This document shows, in pieces, positions 10,977 through 21,309 of a stretch of DNA of 64,000 nucleotides; position 1 is the first letter of the stretch, and every line of letters starts with the position of its first letter. The position numbers and the translations under genes are program-made. The notes under the pieces are model-generated. The model did not search any database and had not been told where the DNA came from. It worked only from the letters and a program-made list of their open reading frames with translations. The DNA is from Cercospora beticola. Lineage: Eukaryota; Ascomycota; Dothideomycetes; Mycosphaerellales; Mycosphaerellaceae. The DNA is taken from the NCBI RefSeq assembly GCF_033473495.1, contig NC_088938.1, forward strand, positions 2,666,001-2,730,000, read 5' to 3'.

Positions 10977-11683
10977 CGTCACGGACGCCAAATGCAGGCA
11001 AATGAAGCTGACCTCGTTTGAGGCACCAACTTCAGAGCAACCTTAGCACGTGAAGGAATACAATTCTGGGCCAACTACGCCAGAAACCATGAGGAGAAGG
11101 CTCGTAACATCGTCAGACCTTTCATTACCGCCCGTAGCTCCATCGACAATTGGCCAGATGATGAAGAGGATGCAATTCAAACGATCGCTGAGTGAACAGA
11201 CAACGACATACGCAAGCTCAAGCGCAAGTACGCAGAAGAATCTCCGGCGCATGAGGATGGAGGCGCGAAGACCATAATCCTCGCAGGCGCTTTTCGGTCC
11301 CTAACCTTGTCGACGGCAAGTTGGCTACCAGCTACCGCAACCAGACAGTCTCCTGCCGCGCCTTCAGCAGGTCAGTGGCCAGCATGCCTGGCTATTTGTC
11401 AGACTCCTTCAAGGACCACGTGCGCTCGATCGCAGAAGAGCCGAGAAACTCTCTCGATGCTGCCACCGAAGCCCAGAAGAAGACGTGCAAGGACATGGAG
11501 GCCGCACAACTCGACAAGCTGCCGTGACAAGGACACGCGGACCTCGCCAAGGGCCTCACGCAGCTTAGAGCTGCGTTCGAACTGCGCACAAGTGAAATCA
11601 AGGAAGAAGTTGCGACGACCGAGCAGGCTGCCACATGTCTGAGCGACATCTCAGCTACGAGCTTCAAATTAAGACACGAGTAA
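10977..11683 (+). pseudogene. Decayed paralogue of the 12.2-kb relic
   Basis: The best reading (frame from 10977) gives IQFWANYARNHEEKARNIVR, then an acidic stretch, a TGA near 11193, and DNDIRKLKRKYAEESPAHED. Around 11290-11320 it must shift frame to reach a helical, probably coiled-coil region (EEPRNSLDAATEAQKKTCKD), with another TGA at 11525 and a TAA at 11681. The LKRK...PAHEDGxAK segment matches LKRKRQEGVPAHEDGAAK in the frame at 12217, so the two are diverged copies of one family. Both TGA codons are one step from CGA. The family is not recognised. Confidence 0.4.
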
Positions 11684-12000
11684 TACATAACGCTCACAAT
11701 AGCATTCACCATCGCTCACTTCAGATCCACAATGGCCCCATTTATGCAGTAGTGTTTGCTCTAGTCTTGGCATGTGCAATTGTTGGCGCGATCTTGCACA
11801 TCCAAGTTCTTTTCGCCTCCATCTTTCCACTTCTTCCTTCTTCCACCGAACCACCGTCATCCCCATCAACTCGAATATGGCTCCAGACCTACCTCCCAAG
11901 TCGTACCAACGTAGCTGCCGCGTTTTCATGGTTCAGAAGTGGAAGTGACTACTTTCCGCGGAGCGCGAGAGCAACCAAACCTGAGGCACCAAACCACTAG

Positions 12001-12022
12001 AGGCAAGAGGCAAGAGGCAAGA
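12001..12022 (+). repeat. Short tandem repeat, unit GGCAAGA
   Basis: Three head-to-tail copies of a 7-base unit (AGAGGCA / GGCAAGA) lie between two relic genes. It is a simple minisatellite with no sign of function. Confidence 0.7.
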
Positions 12023-12216
12023 ACACTCACAACCACTCAGAACGAGCGGAGGCACGCGCCTGACTTGGGAAATAGCTCCAGACGCGCAGACACGGAAGAT
12101 TTACAGCTCTCAGGAGCATCATGCAGCGCTCCTGATCGAACAAGAAAACTTAGCGGCAACTCCTCTGCTGCGCCGCGTCATAACACCTTTTTTCATCGTC
12201 ACTTCCACTGACTGCA

Positions 12217-13464
12217 ATGGTAATGACGTGCGGAGTGTTGATGGGCAGCAGAGCTGACATTATCGCAGGCGCCAACGGGCAACACAGCTTGCCAAAGACA
12301 GAGCAACACTACTGGGTCAACCTCATCTACCAGTCGGAGAGCCTGTCCGACGCCGCACCGAAGCCCCTCTCGCGCCTCAGAGATGTCCTGCCGGAGTGGC
12401 CAGCCAACGAAACCGAAACATTGAGCGAGATCAGCGAAGCGCACGCACACGAATGGGATGTCTTAGACCCCAAAGACACCCTCAAGCGTAAGCGCCAAGA
12501 AGGTGTGCCAGCCCACGAGGATGGAGCAGCGAAAAGAATCATCACCGCTGCCGTCGTGCGATTCATCGATGTCTCTCGTGAACACGTCGACCTGGCCATC
12601 AAATTGACACACACTGCCGAACAAGTTCAAATCAGCAGAGACCCGCTTCGCAACTGTTAAGATGCACGAGAAGTCTCTCCCGTGTCGTTCGCTGATGACG
12701 AACAGATTCCTCAACTTTGCTGGCAACTTCGCCACACGCGCAATGGATGGAGTGGAGACTCGCATGTTGCATCATTCACCACACACAAGTCGAGCACAAC
12801 AACACCGGCTAATATGGCCGCTCTGCAGCGCTTCAGCATCCACAACGGGAACAACGTGTACCCCGTGGACTTTATGCGCGTTGTCATGCAAGACCATGTC
12901 CGAGACAATGCTATTCAGGTCAATTTGAGTCAACACTTCGACTTGCACGCGGTTCTGGTAGCTCATCTTCCGCCTTTCGCCTACACCAGTACAGCATGCT
13001 ACGTGGTTTGCCGCAAAGAGTTCATCAAGCACGCAATCTTCAAATCGACTCATCAACTCGCGCGTGCTCTCAATCCACCCATACCCGCCGGAACCCTCCC
13101 TACGACTGGCATCCGAATCGCCAACGAGCTTCGCACGATTTTTCACCAATTTGTGCACTACATACGATTTCTTGAGATGGAACGTGAGGACGCATGGGTA
13201 AGCGTCGAGAACGGTGGTGAGTCTGGCATAAGTGTCGTGCACTCTGCTTGTTCGAACTATTCCCACCCGCTCGCTCTGTGGGTGTCCCAGAGGAGTTCGA
13301 AATGCCACCGCTTGTTATGCCACACAAGTTCAACAGCCACAGCTCCACGAGGATTACATCATCATCGTCAAACGCCTCCTCAACGTCCGTTACCGCGAGG
13401 TTGTCCATGTCCAATCCGGCCAGGCTCTGCAAGTCACCACTGCTCCTTGCCAAACGCAATATGA
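12217..13464 (+). pseudogene. Hypothetical gene with one internal TAA, coiled-coil type
   Basis: From ATG 12217 one frame runs to 13464 with a single TAA at 12658. Before it come NETETLSEISEAHAHEWDV, a basic KRKRQEG segment and the PAHEDGAAK block shared with the relic at 11.0-11.7 kb. After it come VSFADDEQIPQLCWQLRHT, then FSIHNGNNVYPVDFMRVVMQ and RIANELRTIFHQFVHYIRFL. A donor-like GTGAGT follows VSVENG near 13216, so the last part of the frame, which overlaps the opposite-strand gene, may be intron or untranslated. If TAA is a sequencing or strain-specific change the gene would be intact. No domain was recognised. Confidence 0.4.
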
Positions 13465-14338
13465 TGCCTTCAGGCAGATAGTATCGGAGGCCGGGGCGCG
13501 GTATGATTTGGAACAATAGCGAGAAGTACATTTCTGTGAATCGAAGAAAAGTTGCGAAGTGGTCAGGGTGGTATCGGCAAATGTAGCTGATAACCTCTCT
13601 GCGGACGCGAAGAGTAACAAATCCGAACTGTCGGCCCGGTTTGGTCGCTATCCAGTAGTGCAGTGACAACTCGTTTGAAGGTTGCACCAATTCTTTGATA
13701 TGTGACCCGAAGCGGTACGTGTTCAAGCCTGTACTGCCAGCGTACGCCTTGATGTAGGATGCGGAATTTGTGTCCGTAATTGTATTAACGTACCAACCGG
13801 CATCTCCGCAAGTCAGATCGCCACCTATTGCATCGACGCTCTCGGCATCATGCCAGAGATCATTCTCAATGACGTTTCGCAGGGCTGTATTGAAGTTGAG
13901 CATTTGCTCGAACCAGCTCCAAAGTTTCAACACTCCTCCGAGCTCTTGAAACATATCCTTCGTTCTAGCGACAGTGGGGCTGCCCTTGACTGGAGTACTC
14001 CACGTACGCTGCACGAGACCTCGGAAGATGGGACATGTGATTGCAGAGAAATCGTCTGTCTGTACTGCCTCCACACCTGCCTGTTGTTTCTGATTGACTT
14101 GAGACTCTCGGTCATCTCTGGAGGCAGGGGTCGGATGGCGAGGCGACGCACGATAAGCAAGACTGGAAGATTCCGGGAGTGATGTCGGATCTGTTACTTC
14201 CAGGCCCGTATTCTCGTTAGACGAAATGAATACCACATCGTGGATGATATCGTGATCGCTTCTTGCGGCTGGTGGTCGTCGGAGAAGATTTCAATGGTGT
14301 AGCGAGCACGATCAGAGCCACAGCGTTTCCTCTTGGCC
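13100..14338 (-). pseudogene. Hypothetical protein gene, start broken by a frame change
   Basis: A 378-codon open frame (14236 down to 13100) begins without an ATG. Just upstream, on a different frame, an ATG at 14338 opens MAKRKRCGSDRARYTIEIFS, which reads like the true N-terminus, so a one-base indel near 14240-14290 is suspected. The body reads as a real protein: FQELGGVLKLWSWFEQMLNF, then SYIKAYAGSTGLNTYRFGSH and an acidic EEAFDDDDVILVE segment near 13390. After about 13290 the frame turns low quality, and the true end may lie there. It converges on and overlaps the 12.2-kb relic. Family and function are unknown. Confidence 0.4.
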
Positions 14339-14599
14339 ATGTTGAGATGCTCAGGCTGGACGAAGAGCGGTAGATGTAAGAGAGACAAGGGCAAACTTGC
14401 AGGCTCGCCAATATGTGGAAAGTGTGGGCATGGACCAGGTGCAGTCAAACACACGCAGGCAAGTGCAATTGCGCCAACAAGTGGCCACCCAGCACTCCAT
14501 GAGGTGCAGGGACGAAGGGACGTGGGATCTGGCAAGAACAGATTTGAACATGTGAAACGTGCATTTGGTTCATTCGTTATGCTGCAGCTGTGTTCTTGG

Positions 14600-15424
14600 T
14601 TATGTGCGAGGCAGCATGAAAATGGGGCTTTCAGTCATTTCCCATTGCTTCCAGCCCAGATTTCGGCCGGCGACGTGGTCTAAGCCAAGTCTTCGAACTC
14701 CTCGGTCCACAGTGGCGCGGTCCGCACAGTCCTCGGTCTTATTGCCGCGTCTGATGCACGACAGGTGAATTCGGCCCTTCTTCAACTTCAGCACGTCGTT
14801 CGAAAGTGCCTCTGGTTTCTGCTCTGCGGCCACTGACACGGGATATGAAATGTGCTCGCCCTCGACTGACAGCGAATACGAGGAGATGGAGTTACACAAC
14901 TCACGGGAGGTGAAGCGTGCGTTGACGTTGACTCGTTGGTCGGCAAGCTGGGTCAGGATGGTGACTGCTGTGTTGTGTAGGCAGTCGCAAGTGCGTCCAT
15001 GTACGACGTGGTGCCCAGCGCGACCCAAACGTTCGAACAGGCTACTCTTCAGATCCTGGATGACGATAGCGAGGTGCACGTAGGCGTTATCAAGGTGTGG
15101 TGAATAATTCCTGTGCTTTGCTAGCTCAGCTCTCATGTCTGCAGACCTTCGTTTCCCCAGCACTTCTTCAGCCTCTTGGTCCATCTCTGATTATTGACCG
15201 ACCTGGAGATTGACTGGTCTCCCAGAAAGCGCCTTCCGGTGCTCGCCATCAGAGTGCTTGAGAAGAGGTACGTGTCCCGGAAACAGCTTTGCGGCGTGAT
15301 TAACCTCTTCTCTTATTTGGAGGGCAGAGAGCTTTTTTTGCCGCCTGAGATGCCTTCTCGCGAGACGTTGCAAGGTGGTGTTCGCCGTCCACTGTGCAAG
15401 TTTGTCTATCTGCGTGATGTCCAA
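14600..15424 (-). pseudogene. Hypothetical gene split by one TAA
   Basis: A minus-strand frame starts at 15424 (MDITQIDKLAQWTANTTLQR), meets TAA at 15193-15191, and continues in the same frame after SEM as DQEAEEVLGKRRSADMRAEL down to TAA/TGA near 14600. The second part, 194 codons from ATG 15184, could also be a gene on its own. It has helices followed by a Cys-containing segment (HGRTCDCLHNTAVTILTQLA). TAA is one C-to-T step from CAA. No family was recognised. Composition and codon use look coding, but there is no further support. Confidence 0.35.
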
Positions 15425-16815
15425 AACGATGTGAATGTGTTGCAGCTGTGTTGATGCCTCAGGCCGCTATCTTCCCTCTTGCGAAAAAGGCAGCGACCAA
15501 CGCGGCGACCACCACCAGCACCACCATCACCATCACCATCGACTGCCTCAGAATCACCATATACGCAGCAGATGCCACGGATCCGACCTGGAAAAAGGTC
15601 TCCTGATTCTTACCGCCTTTCTTCGGGGATCCGGAGCGAAGCGTGAGCGCGTGGAGCTCCTTGATCCGGAACTTTGAGACTGCATTTGGCCACTTCGATT
15701 CACTTCTGGAAGGGCATTCGACAACCCTTTGAATTTTGTTTTCTTGAAGAAGCTATCTTGGGACCGTATGCCGGTCCAGTCATCTTCTTACTTGCACGCC
15801 TTGAGCTACACTCGAACGCTCTGCGAACCTGGTCTGGACGTGAGACGACTGCATTATACTGCCAACACATTCTCCACGGCTGTAGTGCAACAAGACTCAT
15901 GGGTCGCGTGGCTCCTCTCTGCGATCCAAGACTTGTGTTGCGCTATCGAGCGTACACATCTAGAATTTCATTGACCGCTTTCACTGCAAAGATTGTGCTC
16001 TTGTTCAGCGTCTTGTATGATGAAGTTCGGCTGGAATCTGGATGTGCGCAAGGACCGCGGATTCAGTCGAAAGCAGCAGGGATCTTGACTACGTTTGTGA
16101 TGGCTCTCGTTCGTGTCGCACCGATTCGTGGAAATGCTTGGCAAGGACCGGCCTGCCGAAATCATACTTGCGGCGGATGAATTATGTCATGAGCACTTCT
16201 CTGCCGCCTGATCATTTTTTCAGCCAGCTCGAAAGGCAGACGTCGATAGGTGGCTGTTATGGGAAGCAAAGAATCCGCACTGACCCCACAATATCCGGGC
16301 TCGACAGGAGTCTGGGCCAAGCCTGACAGGGATTAGTTCCACAGTCTGGTTGTCGACCCCTGCATGGAGCTGAGCGTTGAATGGTGCCAAGGTATGCTCC
16401 ATCTCGTACCGCACACCCTTCTGTGTGCCGTTCAGCCTGACAGCCAATCTCCGTGCCGAGCAGCTTTCGAGGCCGTCCATATGCAGGAACCTATAATGAG
16501 TCGCAGTTCTGTGGCGCATCCTGCATCCATTCTGGCAGGCGCGAAGCTACCGCACTCGTCGTGCAAAGCCTCTCCGCGTGCTGTAACACGAAGAAGATGC
16601 CCCTGTTACCTTTAGAATGCTCCGAGATTGCCAAGTATATATTGTGATTGGTGTGCTTTACTAGCTCTGCCAGCGGGACTTACGCTGCCTTTCCCGGCAG
16701 TCCTCACCAGAGCCTCAGAGAATATTCGCGCGAGGCTGTGTCGGAATCGCAAACCATGCGCTCGTATGCTGTGTAGAGTCCTGGTTTGCGAGACTCCAGA
16801 TCAACTACTGCTCAG
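15425..16815. other. Intergenic, 1.4 kb, with a CAC/ATC microsatellite
   Basis: A short run of CAC/CAT triplets lies at about 15510-15540. The remaining frames are short and unsupported. The last few hundred bases should hold the promoter of the glycosyltransferase gene at 16816. Confidence 0.5.
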
Positions 16816-18651
16816 ATGGTCAAAGCGGTCACCATGATCCGCCCGTCACGCCCATCACGGCCTGCCACGCTGATTGCTGCAACTCTTTTTGTGCTGCTCA
16901 TTCTGTTCTCAGTTACATTTGTGAGTAGCCACATCCTACAAATATTGCAACGCGAGACTTATGCTATCATCAGCGTGAACCATTGAGAACAAGAGCGGGA
17001 GCATTTCTACCACGACCAAAAAACGATGGCACTCAAGTCACTCCTTACAGCAGCAGGCTTCATATCCTGCTGCCGGCTTCCAATCCCGCTGTCGATATGT
17101 GCAAGACCTTATTGACTGGCTCCATGCTTGGGTATCCCACGCCGACACTCATTGCCTGGAACGAGACATTCAACCGCGAAGGCCTTCTTGGTGGTGGCAG
17201 TCACGTTGCCAAGATCTCGCGAGTCTTGGAATGGCTCGACAACTTGCCGCCTGAGACGGACAACGATCTGATTTTCATGATGGACGCTTATGGTATGACG
17301 GTAGCAACTTTAGACTACTCAACGCACTGACCACGCGCCAGATATCTGGTTTCAACTCCCACCTGAAGTTCTAGTTGAGCGATACCACATGATCAATCGG
17401 AAAGCCAACAAGAGACTTCGAGACCGCTTGGGCAGTGCATATTACGCTGAGAACATTCGACAGACGATTGTTTTCGGTGCGGGAAAGCGATGTGCTCCAA
17501 ATCAAATGCACACTGTCGCCTGTTACCCTATTCCGGACTCTCCTTTGCCAGAGGACGTCTATGGAGCGAATACGGACACCGTCATGGGCAAGAGTAAGCT
17601 CTCAAGCCACAGACAGAGATATCTCAACTCTGGGTAAGACTCAATCGCTTTGCACGATGCAGCTACGGGGTCTGACAGAATGCGCAGGTACATTATCGGA
17701 CCGGCCAAGGACATGCGACTACTGTTCAGACGGGCTTGGGAGAAAGTCGAGGCCAATCAAGACCACGGCCCGTGGGATAATGGGAGCGGTGGTTCTGACT
17801 TCATGTATGTGTCCGACATCTTCAGCCAGAGTTGTGATCGTGCCATTTACTAACAGCGTAATATTCAGGTATCATGGATCTGATCAAGTATGTGCCTCTT
17901 TTGAACGAGCCCAAATCGACAGCACACTGACCTCTAGCAGTCCATATTCAATACCGTGTGGGGTGAACAAGAATTCCAGCGCGAAGTAATTCGACGCAGG
18001 CATCGTGGCTGGCTCGACCGCTTACTCGGCCGTAGCCAGACAATTCCCCATCATCTCGAAGGCACGCTCGTCCAGGATCCTCTCAATCCGCCTTTCACTC
18101 ATGAACCCATGGAGCACAAAGCGGGAAAGCCGGACGAGTTCGGAATCGGGTTGGACTTTTTCAGTGATCTCGGACAACAGACGGTGAACACCGAAGACGA
18201 TACGCAGTATCTGGTGCATGGCCATGATCTCATAGGACAAATAGAAGCACGCCAAAAACGACTTTTCAATTGCCCCTCTCGAGTGACTGGAGAACTACCT
18301 CAGGACGTGCTAAGGACATCACCTCCATCAACTGTGCAGAAACCTTGGAGTCAGCTACCACTATTCACGAACCATTGCCTCAATACGATACCAGTGATGA
18401 TTCACCACAATGGAGATAAGGGCGCCCGATCGTGGCAGTGGCCCATGACCTGGATGCAGCCCCACGCCCGACGCCAATTCGAGTCTATACTGGGAGATGA
18501 GAGCAATGTGCTCGCTGCGGGCAGATCAACAGGCGGTGCAAATCTTCCGACAGGAGAGTCATTAAGCTTCCAGGACCTGTGCACACAGGACTTCGAGTAC
18601 GAGCTTTTCAGAGACGTAGATCCTCCAGAAACCCCACCCAGAGGCTGGTAG
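16816..18651 (+). CDS. PLOD-GT-like membrane glycosyltransferase, paralogue 1
   Basis: Six exons join in phase: 16816-16920, 16974-17292, 17342-17633, 17688-17804, 17869-17887 and 17941-18651. They give 520 residues. A single N-terminal hydrophobic segment (residues about 14-33) marks a type II Golgi/ER membrane protein. The lumenal part opens RLHILLPASNPAVDMCK. D139-A-Y-D142 followed by IWFQL matches the metal/nucleotide-sugar-binding motif of GT domains in PLOD and GT25-type enzymes. YLNSG, then HGSDQ, GIGLDF and VMIHHN follow in the order seen in the two paralogues downstream. The 19-base exon at 17869 carries part of the SDQ motif. The donor sugar and acceptor cannot be inferred. Spacing to the convergent paralogue 2 is 151 bases. 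Confidence 0.8.
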
Positions 18652-18802
18652 GTTCTGAAATGGGTGCAATAGCGAGGCGTACAGGCAATCAATTGTAGAG
18701 GCAAGAAGATAGAATATTGCACAGGTGCAAAAATACAGTGAAAATATTGATTTACCCAAATGGCTGGAAGTATCTTGGTCTACTTGCTACACGGAGCATA
18801 AG

Positions 18803-20631
18803 TTAATGAACATCTGGTAAAATCCACTCACCCCTCCCATCCCTAAATATTTCCTCATGAAATGGTCTGCAGATCTCATCAAATTTGATCCATCTTGATT
18901 GGAAATCGTCTTCCTCCGGGTTCGCGGAAGGTACCCTTCCACCCCCTCTCCATCTCTCATCCGGCCAGTACTGCCTCATGCTATCTTCATCGTAACCTCC
19001 ATACGCAATCGGCATGACGGGTTCCCAAATATGCGCATCGTACAGATATCTCGTGTAGCCCGCGTACCAAGTTTCATTCCACCACGTCTCTCGTAAAGCT
19101 TTGCGGCCGTCTCTGTGTGCATTGTGATGGATGACTGCGGGGACAATTCCTGTCCAGATGTTCGTGAACAATGGGACTTCGGTCCAGTTCATCCAGCGTG
19201 GGAATTTGGGATCGTGGTTGAAGGTCCAGAACGGGGGCTGTGTGTCTGTGATATCCTTTGCGAGAGTCTGATTTGTGACTCCGTAAGGATGCGTTGGAGG
19301 AATGTTTTCGCGTTGTTCGGCTAGTTCGAGCTCTGTTGTGTCGTTCCAGTGTAGCCAGGCTGTGTCATCTTCGGAGAAGACTGTGTTGAGTCCGATTTCC
19401 ATTCTGTAGTCGAGACCGATGCCGAACTCGAAATTTTTGTCTGGGCGGAGAGCGGCTTTCTTTCGGACTTCTTCTACATGGGATGGGACGAAGGGGTGCA
19501 GAGGTTCGTATCCGCCTTCCAGTTTTTCTTTCATCTTTTGGAGGTTGTTGCGCGAGTCTTGACGTAAAGCTTCACGCCAGACTTCCTGGTCTCCGAGAAT
19601 GTGGGAGAAGATGTACTGGTCTGAGCCCATGTTCGCCTCGAAGGGGTCATTTGTGAGAAGGTCGCGAGCCTGGTTGAACATTTTGCGCATCGCCTTGACA
19701 GTTCCCATTGCCACGCCCGAATTGATGAAGCGCGGGCGAATCTTGATGAAAGGGTTCGCCTGGTTTCCAATGTCTGTATCTGTTTCCGGGCCATAAACGT
19801 CTTCAGGAAGACTGGAGAACGGCACAGCATAGCAAGGCGGATCCTTCTCTGTCCATGGCCAGCAGCGCTTCTGGCACCCAAAGATGATCTCTTGATGAAT
19901 ATTGTGCTCCTTCGCAGCAGTTCCAAGTTCCTTGGCTATGCGTTCGTCTGCTCGCTTGTTGACAGCAAAGTAGCGATCTACCAGTGTCTGAGGCCGGAGC
20001 TGAAGCCAAATATCGTAGCCATCTATCATGAGTACCAGGTCATCATCCTTTGCCGGGTCAAGGTGGTTGAAATATTGTGCTATTCCAGTCACCTTGGCCA
20101 AGTGGGAACCACCTTCGACATACTTTGGATCGTCAAAGTCTTCTCCCCAATTCACGACAACAGGATCGGGATAGCCCAGAATTCCCGCGCTGACCATGAC
20201 TTTGCAGAGGTTGACATCGGCCTTAGATGCTGGCACCACGAGGTGCAAATTTGCTGGAGGGTTTTTGCTGATTGTATGGTTCTGTTTTGACCCAGAGATA
20301 TCTGTTACTTCTTTTACGGCTGTCGCAATTGATGTTAAACTCGGTGATGAAGGCTAGGCAGTATGAGTAATCGGTATCTCGGAGCTGTAGGATGTATACT
20401 AACATGAAGAATATACACAATGAATAAGATCCACGTGAAAACCAGGAAGAAAAATGGCTTGCCTTGCAGCATGACGATTGCTCTTATGCCAGTCCTCGAG
20501 CCTCCGTCTTCATTGGTACCAGGGTCAGACGTACGGCCTTCATGAGACGTCAGAAGAGAGGCAGCCTCTTCTGCCTTTTTGGCAGCAGCTTCTGAAGCGG
20601 CCGAAGACCACGACCGCTGCCGCATGGTCAT
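18803..20631 (-). CDS. PLOD-GT-like membrane glycosyltransferase, paralogue 2
   Basis: Two exons, 20631-20404 and 20353-18803, are joined by a 50-base intron (donor GTTAGT, acceptor CCTAG) and give 592 residues. The start at 20631 (MTMRQRSW) is preferred, and an upstream in-frame start at 20679 is possible. One transmembrane segment (FFFLVFTWILFIVYIL) lies near residue 65, followed by a Ser/Thr stalk. The catalytic-type region starts at NLHLVVPASK. It carries D187-G-Y-D190 with IWLQL, FINSGVAMG, MGSDQYIF, GIGLDYR and AVIHHNA. The long C-terminal part contains many Trp residues. The family is as for the neighbours; the substrate is unknown. No stop or frameshift was found. Confidence 0.85.
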
Positions 20632-21309
20632 ATTGATCCCTGTCCCTTGTCTTCCGGGCTGTGCAGTATCGTGTCGCAAAGTTTATCCAGCCAAGGTTCC
20701 GGCACAGAAGGTATCGAATATCATATCCTGTAGGCCAACTACAGGTCGCACGACACATCTGGCGTAGATGAGCAGTGCTTAGGGTGGGAAAATTGGATTT
20801 TGGGTCCACGACTTCTCCTGTGCCACCCGGAAAGGGATTAGCGACGGGAGTCCTGCATGGCTTTCGCGGAAAGGATGCTGCAGCCACAGAAAAGTAGACT
20901 TCGAAAAGTCGGATAATCGCTGCTGGCCAAGACGTCGGTCGGTGTCAGGGTCGAGATTAGCAGCAGGCGCACCAAGACACGACGGATCACTCACCAATGA
21001 AGATCTGGGAGCCACATTCTGCAGTGGTGCCAAGACAACTCGGTACTGGCCTGCCGGGCTTGATTTGCGTACCGTGGCGCCGCCGAGGCTGATGAGGACA
21101 CGGAACGGCTGAGACGGATGCGTCGCACAAGCTGACTGGATGTGTGGCACAAGGCCAGAAATGGCAGACGTGTGCTGGACGCTGAACGAAGATGGAGAAG
21201 CTGGGCAGAATTTGATCGACCTCGGCCGTATATCCCGCTATGAACGCTATCAAATGGAACACAAATGCTGAGACCAGAGAGTACCTCTGTCGCTGGACAT
21301 TCTCGCAAA
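20632..21309. other. Intergenic, 678 bp
   Basis: It lies upstream of paralogue 2 and downstream of paralogue 3, both on the minus strand, so it should hold the promoter of paralogue 2. No other feature was seen. Confidence 0.4.

Noticed and set aside
15505..15542. CAC/CAT-rich run that translates to poly-His
   Set aside because: Looks like a simple triplet microsatellite outside any supported gene.
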